NCBI GenBank assembly: GCA_947577185.1
Contig: CANPUE010000012.1
Span: 1 to 64,000, forward strand
Length of the DNA: 64,000 bases
Source of the DNA: an uncultured Lachnospiraceae bacterium
Lineage (GTDB): Bacteria > Bacillota > Clostridia > Lachnospirales > Lachnospiraceae
Direction of reading: 5' to 3'
Below, piece after piece: positions 24,568-33,228 of the stretch. The notes beneath the pieces are model-generated. The model searched no databases. It worked only from the letters and a program-made list of their open reading frames with translations, and was not told where the DNA came from. Position 1 is the stretch's first letter, and every line of letters begins with the position of its first letter. Position numbers and translations under genes: made by a program.

Positions 24568-25914
24568 TTACCGCGCCTGTCTGATAAAGGGACTGCGCCA
24601 GAACGACGGCAGCAGTTCCATGATCATAAAGCACCAGATCACGGGTTCGCAGATGATCACAGCCATATACTGCATTTTGGGAATGAGGAGCGCTGTGAAA
24701 AGGATCTTGCCGATTAATTCTATGATACTGGACAATATGGGCAGAATTTTCTGCCCGATCGCCTGTAAACCATTACGGGTGATATTTAATACGCCAAGGA
24801 TAAAATAACAGGGTGCAACGAATCGTAAATATAAGGTGCCGTTATGCAGGACAACGGCTTCTTCGGAACCGGATATCCATTTCAGCATAGCCGGGGCGGC
24901 TGCCCAGATGATGACCGTGAGCACAGCTGTCATGCCCGCTGAGTACAGGTAAGCGTATTTCATGCCTTTGCGGATGCGCAGAGACTGTCCGGCCCCGAAG
25001 TTCTGGGAGACGAAGGTGTTGATCGTCTGGTTCATGGCGGAGCAGGGTATCATAAAAAACTGGATGAGCCTTCTGGCCGAAGTATGAGCGGCAATGACAA
25101 GATAACCGAGGCCGTTGATTCCGGCCTGCAGAATGACGCTCCCGGCAGAGACAAAACACAACATAAAGCCGGAAGAGAGACCCTGTGCCGTCATCTCCCG
25201 GTACAATGATAAATCAGCCTTAAAATGTTCTTTTTCCGGGATCAGCATGCGGACGGATCTGGCGATGTAGACCAGACACAACAGGACAGAGATCCCCTGC
25301 GCGATCACGGTAGCTTCGGCGGCGCCGCCGAGCCCTCTGTCGAAATAGACGATCAGAACATAATCAAGTACGACATTGATGAAAGATGATAAAATAAGGA
25401 ACACAAGAGGCATAATGCTGTTGCCGACCGCCTGCAGCAGTCCGGCGCAGAGGTTGTAGGCGAACATCACAACCGTGAAAGCCGTAATGATCGAGATATA
25501 GCGGTATGACTCGTCTATGATATCGGCCGGCGTGTGCAGCAGATTTAATAACGGAATCAGAATGAGCCGCGACAAAACCGTGATGACGGCAACTACGAGA
25601 GCGCCGATCACAACGGATGCCGCGGCTGATTTTTTGAGCATATTTTCATCGTGGGAACCGAAACTGCGCGCAGTGACAATGGATAATCCGCCGCCGAATC
25701 CGAGGGCGAAACCGATCAGCAGGTCATAGATCGGAGATGCCGCGCCGATCGCGGCCAGAGCCGCGTCGCCCAAAGTATGTCCGACGATCAGGGTGTCGAT
25801 CGTATTGTACAACTGTTGAAATAAATTAGAAAAAAGAACCGGTATGGCAAAGCGTATCATCGGTACAAAAATCTTTCCGTTTAGAAAGTCTGATTTTTCA
25901 TAGTTTGCGCTCAT
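24568..25914 (-). CDS. MATE family efflux transporter
   Basis: A 448-residue carrier with 12 membrane segments. Family marks include PVLFSNLFQQLYNTIDTLIV at the start of the first bundle, GDAALAAIGAASPIYDLLIG, and a matching second half with QAGINGLGYLVIAAHTSARR. MATE proteins expel drugs, dyes or metabolites using Na+ or H+ gradients. It converges on the ene-reductase gene with only two bases between the stop codons, so it is read from its own promoter in the AT-rich stretch near 25950. It might export phenolic end-products of the neighbouring locus, but such carriers are common and this is only a possibility. Confidence 0.88.
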   Translation of the reverse strand: MSANYEKSDFLNGKIFVPMIRFAIPVLFSNLFQQLYNTIDTLIVGHTLGDAALAAIGAASPIYDLLIGFALGFGGGLSIVTARSFGSHDENMLKKSAAASVVIGALVVAVITVLSRLILIPLLNLLHTPADIIDESYRYISIITAFTVVMFAYNLCAGLLQAVGNSIMPLVFLILSSFINVVLDYVLIVYFDRGLGGAAEATVIAQGISVLLCLVYIARSVRMLIPEKEHFKADLSLYREMTAQGLSSGFMLCFVSAGSVILQAGINGLGYLVIAAHTSARRLIQFFMIPCSAMNQTINTFVSQNFGAGQSLRIRKGMKYAYLYSAGMTAVLTVIIWAAAPAMLKWISGSEEAVVLHNGTLYLRFVAPCYFILGVLNITRNGLQAIGQKILPILSSIIELIGKILFTALLIPKMQYMAVIICEPVIWCFMIMELLPSFWRSPFIRQAR

Positions 25915-26016
25915 GAGCGTTCTCCTTTGTAAAATATACGTGTTTTGCGCTGCGTTTGTAAAAGACCAGTACCTATTATAAGCTTATTTTGTTAAAATGC
26001 AAAGGTGAATCTGATA

Positions 26017-26045
26017 TTGCCAGCGCCCGGAGAATCCGCTATAAT
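26017..26045 (+). promoter_or_regulatory. Predicted promoter of the chemoreceptor gene
   Basis: TTGCCA (26017-26022) and TATAAT (26040-26045) are separated by 17 bases. The leader that follows holds two overlapping hairpins before the ribosome site. Confidence 0.6.
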
Positions 26046-26055
26046 AAAGAAAAGT

Positions 26056-26086
26056 ACTGCCAGATCATGGCAGTATGGCATGATCT
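26056..26086 (+). promoter_or_regulatory. Two mutually exclusive hairpins in the chemoreceptor leader
   Basis: ACTGCCA pairs with TGGCAGT (26056-26074), while AGATCATG pairs with CATGATCT (26062-26086). The two stems share bases, so only one can form at a time. The ribosome site lies just downstream. A translational switch or a protein-binding palindrome is possible. Confidence 0.4.
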
Positions 26087-26109
26087 GATCAAGAAAGAGG
26101 GAAGAGAGT

Positions 26110-27420
26110 ATGGATTTAAGTAAGAAAAAAGGAATGATAGGTAAGCTGATCGGCATTTCTATTGCTTTGTTTTCACCGGCGCTCATAGCCCAGATCATCA
26201 TCCTGATGCTGCTTTCAAAGAACATCATCAGTGTTATGACAGCCCTGATCCTGACCTGCGCAACGATCGTTTTAATCATGTTTCTGCTCGTTATGGCGAT
26301 GCGTTCTCTTTTTATGCCGATACGCGCGGTGTTTACGGACGCGGCAGGAGAGATTGATGATAAGATGAATCAGAAGATTGCCAAACTGGCAAAGCGCCAG
26401 GACGGCGTCGGCGAGATGATCCGCAAGGTGAATTCCACAGTGGATGGATTCGCGGCGGTCATCAAGGGGATCAAAAACGCTTCCGGAGAGCTTGAAAGCA
26501 TATCCGCCGAGTTTCAGCGTATGTTTGAGGAAATGGAAAGTTCCATGGAAGAAACTTCCACGGCAGTGGAGACGATCACCGGAAATACCGTTTCTCAGGT
26601 GAATTATACACATGATATGAAGGAAAAGATCGATGCGATCAGTCAGGCCATCGATAACATTAATTCGAATATCAAGGCGCTGACAAGAAGCGCGGAACTG
26701 GTTGAAAGCTGTAATAATGAAGCCAAACAGATCATGGATGAACTGATCTCTATCAGTGAGAGCAGCGGAGCCGCGATCAAAGAGGTTAAGATGCAGACGG
26801 ACCGCACGAACCAGTCGGCACAGCAGATACATACGGCTACGGAGATCATTGCGGGCATTTCCAACCAGACGAATCTGCTTGCACTCAATGCGAGTATCGA
26901 GGCGGCGAGAGCCGGCGAGCATGGAAAAGGTTTTGCAGTCGTGGCGGAGGAGATCAGAAATCTTGCTGACCAGTCGAAAGAATCAACACAGCAGATCAAC
27001 AAGATCGTCAACGACCTGATCGCGAATTCCAATATCAGTGTCAGCATTACGGAACGGGTATCCGAGGCTTTCACGCAGCAGAACAAAAAGATACAGGAAA
27101 CCGAGAGCATATTCCAGTCCCTTCATACGGAAATCGATGAAGTCAGCAATGCGATCAGGGGGATCGATTCTGAGATCGGTGATTTAAATAACCATAAGTC
27201 TGTGATCGAGACGAGTGTAGCCTCTCTGGCGGACTTTGTAGAAGAAAATGCAGGGCATGCGGAAGTGACCGCTGAAAATGTCAGCAATCTGAGGAGTATG
27301 GTCAACGACTGCAACGGTATGACGAAAGAAGTCGTGGATGTCTCGGAAGAACTGATCGGGTATATCAAAGAGTTCGATATCGGGACGATCAAAAATAAGA
27401 TCGAAAAAACGATGGAATAA
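26110..27420 (+). CDS. Methyl-accepting chemotaxis protein without an extracellular sensor domain
   Basis: A 436-residue chemoreceptor. Two membrane segments (about 11-34 and 38-62) are joined by only a few residues, so there is no outside ligand-binding domain. A long coiled-coil signalling region follows with the conserved tip [20 protein letters not shown] and [15 protein letters not shown], which docks to CheA/CheW. It probably senses membrane state, a cytoplasmic signal or a partner protein. No other chemotaxis or flagellar gene lies in the window, so it is an isolated receptor. It is preceded by a gaaagagggaagag ribosome site and followed by an intrinsic terminator. Confidence 0.9.
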   Translation: MDLSKKKGMIGKLIGISIALFSPALIAQIIILMLLSKNIISVMTALILTCATIVLIMFLLVMAMRSLFMPIRAVFTDAAGEIDDKMNQKIAKLAKRQDGVGEMIRKVNSTVDGFAAVIKGIKNASGELESISAEFQRMFEEMESSMEETSTAVETITGNTVSQVNYTHDMKEKIDAISQAIDNINSNIKALTRSAELVESCNNEAKQIMDELISISESSGAAIKEVKMQTDRTNQSAQQIHTATEIIAGISNQTNLLALNASIEAARAGEHGKGFAVVAEEIRNLADQSKESTQQINKIVNDLIANSNISVSITERVSEAFTQQNKKIQETESIFQSLHTEIDEVSNAIRGIDSEIGDLNNHKSVIETSVASLADFVEENAGHAEVTAENVSNLRSMVNDCNGMTKEVVDVSEELIGYIKEFDIGTIKNKIEKTME

Positions 27421-27440
27421 ATAATATGGAAAAAAGATTA

Positions 27441-27467
27441 CCCTGGGGCTGAGGCTCCGGGGTTTTT
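27441..27467 (+). terminator. Intrinsic terminator after the chemoreceptor gene
   Basis: ccctgg pairs with ccgggg around gctgaggct, followed by ggttttt. It sits 20 bases after the stop codon and between two convergent genes. Confidence 0.7.
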
Positions 27468-27497
27468 CACACCAATCTCCATACCTTTATTTCTTTT

Positions 27498-28121
27498 TCA
27501 ACCTGTCCGTCCCGTCGTAAACTGCAGTTCACAGCGTTCGGCAGTCCTGCAGGCACTGAAATACAGTTCCTCCATGGGGATCCATTTTTCCCGGAAGGCT
27601 GTGACGGCGCTTTCTCCGCCGCGCCGCCTGATGCGCCTGATCTGTTCGTCTGCCTCTACGGTAAGAAAGATCCGCAGATCATAAGTTTCCCATAAGGCCG
27701 GATGGCAGCTGTAGGAGCCTTCCACAATAACGAATTTTTCCGGATGGATGCGGACAGCCGGAAGTAATTCCTGTTTATGGCAGTCGTAAGGGCGGTAACA
27801 AAAGGCGCCGCCTTTTTTCAGCGGCACAAGTACCTCGCTGAGAAACCGCTCATGGTCGATATTACCGCCCGGCGAGGCCAGACGTTCCGGCGTGCGCTGG
27901 TACGGCCTGAGGAAAAAATGATCCATGTGGATCACGGGACAATGGAGCCGTTCCTGCAGATGCGCCGCAAGCGTCGTCTTACCCGAAGCACATCTGCCGT
28001 CAATGGCAATGATATAATTGTTGTGATTTTTTGGGCTGCGTTCCTGCAAAGAGGAGAGCGCCGATAAGATCTCATTCTGGAAAGTCTGATTACTTGCTGT
28101 TTTGTCCGTTATCCTGTCCAT
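27498..28121 (-). CDS. Uridine-kinase-like P-loop kinase
   Basis: A 207-residue cytoplasmic kinase. The Walker A loop is AIDGRCASGKTTLAAHL (about residues 39-55). HMDHFFLRPYQRTPERLA is the acceptor-side segment of the uridine kinase/phosphoribulokinase superfamily, and FVIVEGSYSCHPAL is the Walker-B-like strand. The closing region RIRRRGGESAVTAFREKWIP is a lid-type segment. Members phosphorylate nucleosides, pantothenate or other small alcohols; the substrate here is unclear. It starts at the ATG at 28121, and an ECF-transporter S component lies about 80 bases further downstream of that start on the same strand, so joint transcription is possible, with the S component first. Confidence 0.8.
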   Translation of the reverse strand: MDRITDKTASNQTFQNEILSALSSLQERSPKNHNNYIIAIDGRCASGKTTLAAHLQERLHCPVIHMDHFFLRPYQRTPERLASPGGNIDHERFLSEVLVPLKKGGAFCYRPYDCHKQELLPAVRIHPEKFVIVEGSYSCHPALWETYDLRIFLTVEADEQIRRIRRRGGESAVTAFREKWIPMEELYFSACRTAERCELQFTTGRTG

Positions 28122-28200
28122 CGTGTTCCGGCTCCATGATCTGTAATCTGTTGTTCGTTTTGTTTTGCATGATACAATGTCAGACTGCTTTGCTGTGCCT

Positions 28201-28767
28201 CTATGCTTCTATGGCTCCGGCAGCAGGCGCCGCTTTACGGAATGGAACGAGGCCGGTGCGGTGCAGGGCCAGCATGATGGCCGGGAGCAGGATAAGCTGC
28301 AGGACAATGCCTGGAACGGCATTGAGCAGAGCGCCGGCCAAAAACATCTGCCATGTGAACATTCCGCCGGATATGCCAAACAGAACGACCTGCATCAATC
28401 CCCATACAACACGGCCTGCCAGCATGGCCGCGATGATGGAGCGGTAGAGTGCGCGCAGGCACTGCCAGCGGGAAAGTCCGTAGAGCAGGCCGGAAACGAG
28501 CCCGTAAACTGCCAGCTCAGCTGCCATAGAACATGCGCCCGGAAAAAGTACCGGCATGCCGAAGAGGGCGGAGCGCAGCAGCGGTAGCGCAAAGCCGACG
28601 GCGGCGCCGTATTTGAAACCGCAGATCAGGCCGCACAGGAATACCGGAATGTGCATGGGCAGCAGCATATTGCCGATCTGCGGAATCTGCCCGGTGAAAA
28701 AGGGCAGAACAAGACCGATTGCCACGAACATCGCGGACAAGGTCAGTTTCTTAGTTGTTTTGTTCAT
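28201..28767 (-). CDS. ECF transporter substrate-binding (S) component
   Basis: A 188-residue membrane protein with five to six segments. It opens KKLTLSAMFVAIGLVLPFF and carries GQIPQIGNMLLPMHIPVFLC, then FKYGAAVGFALPLLRSALFG. This is the pattern of energy-coupling-factor S components that capture a vitamin and share a common ATPase module encoded elsewhere. I cannot assign the vitamin from sequence. The long leader between a good promoter and this gene ends in an intrinsic terminator, so expression is probably set by premature termination, as in vitamin riboswitches. The ATG at 28765-28767 is chosen for its cctcc (GGAGG) site. The longer frame would run into the leader hairpin. Confidence 0.8.
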   Translation of the reverse strand: MNKTTKKLTLSAMFVAIGLVLPFFTGQIPQIGNMLLPMHIPVFLCGLICGFKYGAAVGFALPLLRSALFGMPVLFPGACSMAAELAVYGLVSGLLYGLSRWQCLRALYRSIIAAMLAGRVVWGLMQVVLFGISGGMFTWQMFLAGALLNAVPGIVLQLILLPAIMLALHRTGLVPFRKAAPAAGAIEA

Positions 28768-28789
28768 ATATAAACCTCCGTTACACAAT

Positions 28790-28866
28790 AAAAAGGCATG
28801 CAGTTCCCTTCTGGGACATCGCATACCCGAATGTTTCTACATTCTCTGTCAGCTTCCTGCTGACAG
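28790..28866 (-). promoter_or_regulatory. Structured leader with terminator upstream of the ECF S component (candidate riboswitch)
   Basis: On the minus-strand transcript three stems follow each other. The first is an eight-base perfect hairpin (28859-28866 with 28846-28853). The second is a six-base hairpin (28839-28844 with 28829-28834). The third is a terminator (28821-28827 with 28795-28801, inner UCCC/GGGA) ending in a U run. The 5' GGG can also pair with the CCC used by the terminator, giving a three-way junction that competes with it. I do not recognise it as a named riboswitch class. Confidence 0.55.
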
Positions 28867-28882
28867 CCTCACCCTGTGCTTT

Positions 28883-28912
28883 ATTTTAGCAGGAGACAGG
28901 GCGGGCTGTCAA
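28883..28912 (-). promoter_or_regulatory. Promoter for the ECF S-component leader
   Basis: Read on the minus strand, TTGACA (28907-28912) and TAAAAT (28883-28888) are 18 bases apart. The -35 box includes the stop codon of the upstream DUF3842 gene, so the two genes are packed but separately driven. Confidence 0.6.
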
Positions 28913-29316
28913 CCACAATGATTCACAATTTCCGCCACTGCGCACGCGATCAGTTTACCGGTGGAAAAATCTGTGACGCCTACAATCCTGTTGTCGCATT
29001 GATTGAAAGGGATCAGAATCCGCTTTGCACTGCTTTGTGCGATGGCGACTGCCATATTGGGCGTGATCTCACCGAACAGGGAATCCGCGATGACAATGCC
29101 GACCGGGCCTACGATGATATCCGCTCTGCGGCATCCCACAATCACTGCATTTTCTCCCGTTGCGGCATGATCTGCCCCTGCTTTGAGCATAGCGGCCGCG
29201 GCTGTGGCGTTTGTGCCCACTGCGGTAATAACGGCATCCTTCACAGTCTGTCTGATGGCGGTGATCAGCTGTCGGCCGATGCCGCCGCCCTGTGCGTCAA
29301 TAACGAGTATGTTCAT
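28909..29316 (-). CDS. DUF3842 family protein
   Basis: A 135-residue protein with a Rossmann-like start: MNILVIDAQGGGIGRQLITA, then AVGTNATAAAAMLKAGADHA, IIVGPVGIVIADSLFGEITP and KRILIPFNQCDNRIVGV. This is the DUF3842 pattern of Clostridia. The Gly-rich opening and GTNA segment suggest nucleotide or dinucleotide binding, but no activity is known to me. The longer frame upstream is rejected because the ATG at 29314-29316 matches the family start and follows an aggaca-type site. No membrane or signal segment is seen. It is the first of three minus-strand genes reaching down to the P-loop kinase. Confidence 0.8.
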   Translation of the reverse strand: MNILVIDAQGGGIGRQLITAIRQTVKDAVITAVGTNATAAAAMLKAGADHAATGENAVIVGCRRADIIVGPVGIVIADSLFGEITPNMAVAIAQSSAKRILIPFNQCDNRIVGVTDFSTGKLIACAVAEIVNHCG

Positions 29317-29550
29317 GGTGTCTGTCCTTTCTCTTATCTGATGAGTCTGCATTTCTAACAGTATACACGAAATTTGTCGGCATTGCACCTTTTTTTGGGA
29401 CACATTACGTTTCCGGAGGTCAGTTTCCGGGTTAAGTTCCAATTGCCTGTCAGAGAAAAATATTATATAATAACAAAAGTAATTGTTTAAAGGGGATCGG
29501 TATACAATCAAATTAGAATACAATCACATAAGAAAAAGGAGAGATCTTCC

Positions 29551-30393
29551 ATGTCGGTCAAATGTATTGCACTGGATCTGGACAGGACGACATTGAACAA
29601 AGAGGGCAGGCTGTCCCGACAGAATAGAAAAGCAATAGAGGATGCGGTCGCGTCGGGCATTCATGTGGTGATCGCCAGCGGCCGGGCCTTTGATACGCTG
29701 CCGGAGGACGTGCTTGCAGTGCCGGGAATCGAATATGCAGTCACCTGTAACGGTGCGGCGATGTACCATGTGCCGGACGGAAAGTGTCTGAAACGCTATC
29801 AGCTTCCGCAGGATGCGGTGGAGGCCATTATGAGAGCAACCGGACAGGAAGACGTCACTTACGAGGCTTTCATTGACGGCATTGCCTATGCCGGAAGAGA
29901 ATACATTGAAAATCCTGCGCATTTTGGCGTGACACCGCAGGCGGCTGCATATATAAAGGCAACCAGACATGGGTGTGACGATATCGTGAGATTTATTCAT
30001 GAGAACAGGCATCATCTTGACAGCATGGATATCATTGTCAAAAGCGGGGAAGAACAGGAAAAAATCTGGAAGCTGGCCGCAGATTGCACAGATAAAATTT
30101 ACATAACATCTTCTGTTTGTCAGCTCATCGAAATTGCTCACCGGGACGCCGGGAAAAAGTCGGGCCTTGCCTTTTTTGCGGAATTGCTGGGCCTGTCCAG
30201 AGAGGAGACAGCGGCATTCGGGGATGCGGACAACGATATCGACATGCTGCAGTATGCGGGTGTGGGCATCGCGATGGGAAATGCTTCGGAAGGCTGTAAG
30301 TCAGCCGCCGATCTGATAACGAAACACCATGATGAGGACGGGCTTGCGTATGGGATATGGGAACTTTTAGGGATACCATACCGCGCGGGATGA
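29551..30393 (+). CDS. Cof-type HAD phosphatase
   Basis: A 280-residue hydrolase of the Cof/HAD-IIB group. Motif I is ALDLDRTTLNKEG; the two aspartates and Thr are kept, but the usual Gly between them is Arg. Motif II is VIASGRAFDT, and motif IV is FGDADNDIDMLQYAGVGIAM, holding the Mg2+ acids. The cap domain lies in between. These enzymes dephosphorylate sugar phosphates, FMN or pyridoxal phosphate. It is transcribed divergently from DUF3842 and starts after an aaaggagaga site. It is probably a monocistronic housekeeping gene. Confidence 0.88.
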   Translation: MSVKCIALDLDRTTLNKEGRLSRQNRKAIEDAVASGIHVVIASGRAFDTLPEDVLAVPGIEYAVTCNGAAMYHVPDGKCLKRYQLPQDAVEAIMRATGQEDVTYEAFIDGIAYAGREYIENPAHFGVTPQAAAYIKATRHGCDDIVRFIHENRHHLDSMDIIVKSGEEQEKIWKLAADCTDKIYITSSVCQLIEIAHRDAGKKSGLAFFAELLGLSREETAAFGDADNDIDMLQYAGVGIAMGNASEGCKSAADLITKHHDEDGLAYGIWELLGIPYRAG

Positions 30394-30437
30394 AAGATTT
30401 CTATTTTACAATAGTTGGCAGAAGATGTAGAAATTTC

Positions 30438-30467
30438 TTGCAAATGGTACAGGATATAGTATATAAT
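30438..30467 (+). promoter_or_regulatory. Predicted promoter upstream of the small protein gene
   Basis: TTGCAA (30438-30443) and TATAAT (30462-30467) are 18 bases apart, 70 bases before the start codon of the small protein at 30538. Confidence 0.5.
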
Positions 30468-30537
30468 AAATATTAGGTTAACATAAAGAAACCGGTGGGC
30501 AGTACAACTGGTTTTGCGGGGGTGGCAGTCAATTATT

Positions 30538-30813
30538 ATGGAAGCAATGGCATTTAACAGTCTGTTTTTTAACCATGAGATCTTATTTTGTAAGGTGTAC
30601 GGCATGGAAGGAAAAGAAAAACTGGAGAAGCTTTTCTTAAAAAACGGTATTTCCTTTTACATTAAAGATCAGGCGGACAGACCATGGGAGCGCTGGCGCA
30701 GGGGGAATCCGTCTGAAAAGAGTGTATTTACGGTGCACATCAATGAGGCGGACGAAAGCCGGGCGCGGGATCTGATCGTCGGGATGGAATGCGCCCAGAC
30801 CATAGACAGTTAG
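30538..30813 (+). CDS. Small conserved protein, function unknown
   Basis: A 91-residue soluble protein starting MEAMAFNSLFFNHEILFCKV. It contains LEKLFLKNGISFYIKDQ and a closing FTVHINEADESRARDLI. The layout (one hydrophobic strand, then a helix, then a strand and helix) recalls small ferredoxin-like signal domains such as DUF2007, but the match is only in style. No catalytic motif is seen. The start is uncertain between 30514 and 30538; the latter follows a ggggtgg site. It has its own promoter and a terminator-like hairpin after it. Confidence 0.55.
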   Translation: MEAMAFNSLFFNHEILFCKVYGMEGKEKLEKLFLKNGISFYIKDQADRPWERWRRGNPSEKSVFTVHINEADESRARDLIVGMECAQTIDS

Positions 30814-30855
30814 CGTATCCCACGCTCTTTTCTTTCAGTTGTGCTTTGTACACGG

Positions 30856-30898
30856 AGGACTGGTTCGATTTCTGATCGATCAGTTCTTCGCTCTTTTT
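30856..30898 (+). terminator. Terminator-like hairpin
   Basis: An imperfect stem (actggttcgat with atcgatcagt) is followed by cgctcttttttt, about 45 bases after the small protein gene and just before the LysR promoter. Confidence 0.5.
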
Positions 30899-30912
30899 TT
30901 GGCTCTTTTCTC

Positions 30913-30941
30913 TTGTAGTTTTTCCCTGTTTACCGTATACT
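30913..30941 (+). promoter_or_regulatory. Predicted promoter of the LysR gene
   Basis: TTGTAG (30913-30918) and TATACT (30936-30941) are 17 bases apart, 29 bases before the LysR start codon. Confidence 0.5.
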
Positions 30942-30970
30942 GTGAAAGAGACAGGAGCAGGGGGCCGTGC

Positions 30971-31882
30971 ATGACAAATAATCTGGAATATTATAAAGTA
31001 TTTTATTATGTTGCCAGGCATAAGAGCCTGACAATGGCGGCGGATGAACTTGCGGTTTCCCAGCCGGCGGTCAGTCAGTCTATCAGACAGTTGGAAGAGG
31101 CATTGCAGGTGAAGCTTTTTATCAGAGCTTCCAGAGGCGTGCGGCTGACGCAGGAGGGAGAACTGCTTTTTTATTATATCTCGAAGGGATATGAACAGAT
31201 TGTTTTGGGCGAACAGAAGCTCAGGCAGATGTTAAATCTGGATTTAGGCGAGATCCATATCGGTGCGAGCGATATGACTCTGCGTTTTTTTCTGCTTCCG
31301 TATCTGGAGCGTTTTCATGAACAGTATCCTAAGATCAAAGTCAACGTGACCAATGCGCCCACACCGGAAACACTGCAGAACCTGAAAGAGGGGAAGATTG
31401 ATTTCGGAGTGGTGAGCACACCGTTTGAGGGACACGCCTCCGCTTCATCCGTCAGAGTGCGGGAGATCGAAGACATTTTTGTAGCGGGCAGGCGTTTTAT
31501 GTCTTATAAAAACAGGATGTTGGACTTGCAGGAACTCGAAAGGATGCCGATTATATTTTTGGAGGCCAATACCAGTTCAAGAAGGTATATGGATCAGTTT
31601 CTTCAACAGAACAGTGTCGTGCTGCAGCCGGAATTTGAGCTTGCGACAAGCGATATGATCGTACAGTTTGCCCTGCGGAATCTGGGAACCGGCTGTGTTG
31701 TCAGGGACTTTGCGCAGGAATATCTGGATACCGGGCAGCTTTTTGAACTGCGGTTTAATAAGATCATACCAAAGCGTCATTTCTGCATCGTGACAGACGA
31801 GAAAAATCCGATGTCTGCGGCGGCGCGTAATCTTTTCGCATTAATCTATGAAAATAAAGAAGACGGAGCAGGGATGCAGTGA
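30971..31882 (+). CDS. LysR family transcriptional regulator
   Basis: A 303-residue regulator. The N-terminal winged helix is standard: YYKVFYYVARHKSLTMAADE, then LAVSQPAVSQSIRQLEEALQ, LFIRASRGVRLTQEGE. The C-terminal effector-binding domain starts with IHIGASDMTLRFFLLPYLER, followed by KIDFGVVSTPF. The opening MTNNLEYYKVFYYVA is typical of the Clostridia CysB/CbbR-like branch. LysR proteins usually control a divergent or nearby gene; none is obviously linked here, the next gene being a HAD phosphatase on the same strand 58 bases downstream. The target and effector are unknown. The ATG at 30971 follows an aggagcaggggg site, whereas the longer frame would run through the promoter. Confidence 0.88.
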   Translation: MTNNLEYYKVFYYVARHKSLTMAADELAVSQPAVSQSIRQLEEALQVKLFIRASRGVRLTQEGELLFYYISKGYEQIVLGEQKLRQMLNLDLGEIHIGASDMTLRFFLLPYLERFHEQYPKIKVNVTNAPTPETLQNLKEGKIDFGVVSTPFEGHASASSVRVREIEDIFVAGRRFMSYKNRMLDLQELERMPIIFLEANTSSRRYMDQFLQQNSVVLQPEFELATSDMIVQFALRNLGTGCVVRDFAQEYLDTGQLFELRFNKIIPKRHFCIVTDEKNPMSAAARNLFALIYENKEDGAGMQ

Positions 31883-31940
31883 CAAACCTGTCTGCCTTTG
31901 GATTTTGGAATTGTGCGAAGCGGAATGAAGGAGGGTTAAC

Positions 31941-32543
31941 ATGATAAAAACGATCATATTTGATATTGGAAATGTACTTGCCGATTTTTCGTGGGAAGAA
32001 CATTACATCCGCATGGGATGCACAGGAGAACTGCTTGAAAGGTTAGTCCGTGCGACAGTGAAGAGTGAAGCGTGGAATGAGTATGACAAGGGACTTTTGA
32101 CGGATGAGGAAGTGCTTGCAGAGTTTATCCATAACGATCCCGGTATCGAGACGGATATCCGCAGATGTCTTGATAATGTAGAGGGCATGGTAAAGAGAAA
32201 TGAGTATGCCATTCCGTGGATACAGGAATTGAAACAGAAAGGATATCAGACGTTATATTTGTCTAATTTTTCCAGAAAGGCAGAGGAAGAATGCGCAAAA
32301 GCGCTGGATTTTATTCCTTATATGGACGGCGGCATTTTATCGCATAAGGAAAAGGTGATCAAACCGATGCCGGAAATCTATCAGCTGTTGATTGACAGAT
32401 ATCATCTCGTGCCGGAAGAATGTGTTTTTCTCGACGATACGGAGAAAAATCTTACGGGAGCGCAGGCGTTTGGCATACACACGATCCTTTTCCGGAATCA
32501 GGAACAGGCGATAACGGAACTGAAGAAGCTCGGCGTGGAATAA
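31941..32543 (+). CDS. HAD family hydrolase (subfamily IA)
   Basis: A 200-residue phosphatase-like enzyme. Motif I is IIFDIGNVLADFSW, an open DxG variant in which the second acidic residue is replaced, as in many IA-type family members related to epoxide hydrolase N-terminal domains and YihX. Motif II is LYLSNFSR, the lysine is in GGILSHKEKVIKP, and motif III is CVFLDDTEKN. The YihX group dephosphorylates alpha-D-glucose-1-phosphate. It follows the LysR gene closely with a gaaggaggg site and ends before a strong terminator, so the two may form one unit. Confidence 0.85.
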   Translation: MIKTIIFDIGNVLADFSWEEHYIRMGCTGELLERLVRATVKSEAWNEYDKGLLTDEEVLAEFIHNDPGIETDIRRCLDNVEGMVKRNEYAIPWIQELKQKGYQTLYLSNFSRKAEEECAKALDFIPYMDGGILSHKEKVIKPMPEIYQLLIDRYHLVPEECVFLDDTEKNLTGAQAFGIHTILFRNQEQAITELKKLGVE

Positions 32544-32592
32544 TGGAAATAAATAACATTTGATTTTTATAAATCAGGCGAAATAGCGGGAC

Positions 32593-32639
32593 TGCCGCAC
32601 CAGTGATTCGGGAATGATCATAGGTGCGGCACTTTTTTT
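32593..32639 (+). terminator. Intrinsic terminator after the HAD gene
   Basis: TGCCGCACC (32593-32601) pairs perfectly with GGTGCGGCA (32623-32631), followed by cttttttt. It cleanly separates the LysR-HAD unit from the sigma factor operon. Confidence 0.85.
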
Positions 32640-32709
32640 GAAAGTTATGCGCACATAACAGGTGTGTCATCCGTTATACAGAGTAAGAAAGACAAGGGAG
32701 GTCAGAGGC

Positions 32710-33186
32710 GTGTCCGATTACGAATCACGGCACAGTGTTTCCGTGCTGGAAGAACAGTATGATAAAATCTACCGTTATTGTTATTACAAACTGAGACAGC
32801 GGGAGCTGGCCGAGGATATCACGCAGGAGACCTTTCTTCGCTTTCTGAATCAGGAGAGATACCGGGATATCGGGTTTCACCTGCCCTGTCTGTACCGGAT
32901 CGCCCATAACCTGTGTGTCGATGAATTTCGCAGGAAAAAACCGGAGGAAATCTTTTCGGAGGAGATGACCGGAGATGAGGCGGCCGCGGACAAAATGTTT
33001 TCCGGTGTTTCGGTGAAAATGGCGCTTGCGGTTCTCGATGAGGAAGAACGGGAGATGATTCTGCTGCGGTATGTGAACGAAGTACCGGTGTCCGTGATCT
33101 GTGAACTGTTCCGGCTTTCCAGATTCGCGGTGTACCGGAAGACGGCGAAGGCGCTGAGAAAGCTGGAAAAGGAACTGAAAGAGTAA
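32710..33186 (+). CDS. ECF-type sigma-70 family RNA polymerase sigma factor
   Basis: A 158-residue sigma factor with region 2 (LEEQYDKIYRYCYYKLRQRE, ITQETFLRFLNQ, LYRIAHNLCVDEFRRKKPEE) and region 4 (LDEEEREMILLRYVNEVPVS, CELFRLSRFAVYRKTAKALR). It should direct polymerase to a small regulon. It is probably also its own controller and that of the ABC exporter that follows. The start is taken as the GTG at 32710, which follows an agggaggtcag site; an ATG at 32662 would have no such site. The next gene, a membrane protein, is the likely anti-sigma factor. Together they resemble envelope-stress or antimicrobial-peptide response modules. Confidence 0.85.
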   Translation: MSDYESRHSVSVLEEQYDKIYRYCYYKLRQRELAEDITQETFLRFLNQERYRDIGFHLPCLYRIAHNLCVDEFRRKKPEEIFSEEMTGDEAAADKMFSGVSVKMALAVLDEEEREMILLRYVNEVPVSVICELFRLSRFAVYRKTAKALRKLEKELKE

Positions 33187-33228
33187 CGGTTCCCAAAGTG
33201 TGGCATGCAGGAAAGGAGGAGAGGATGC

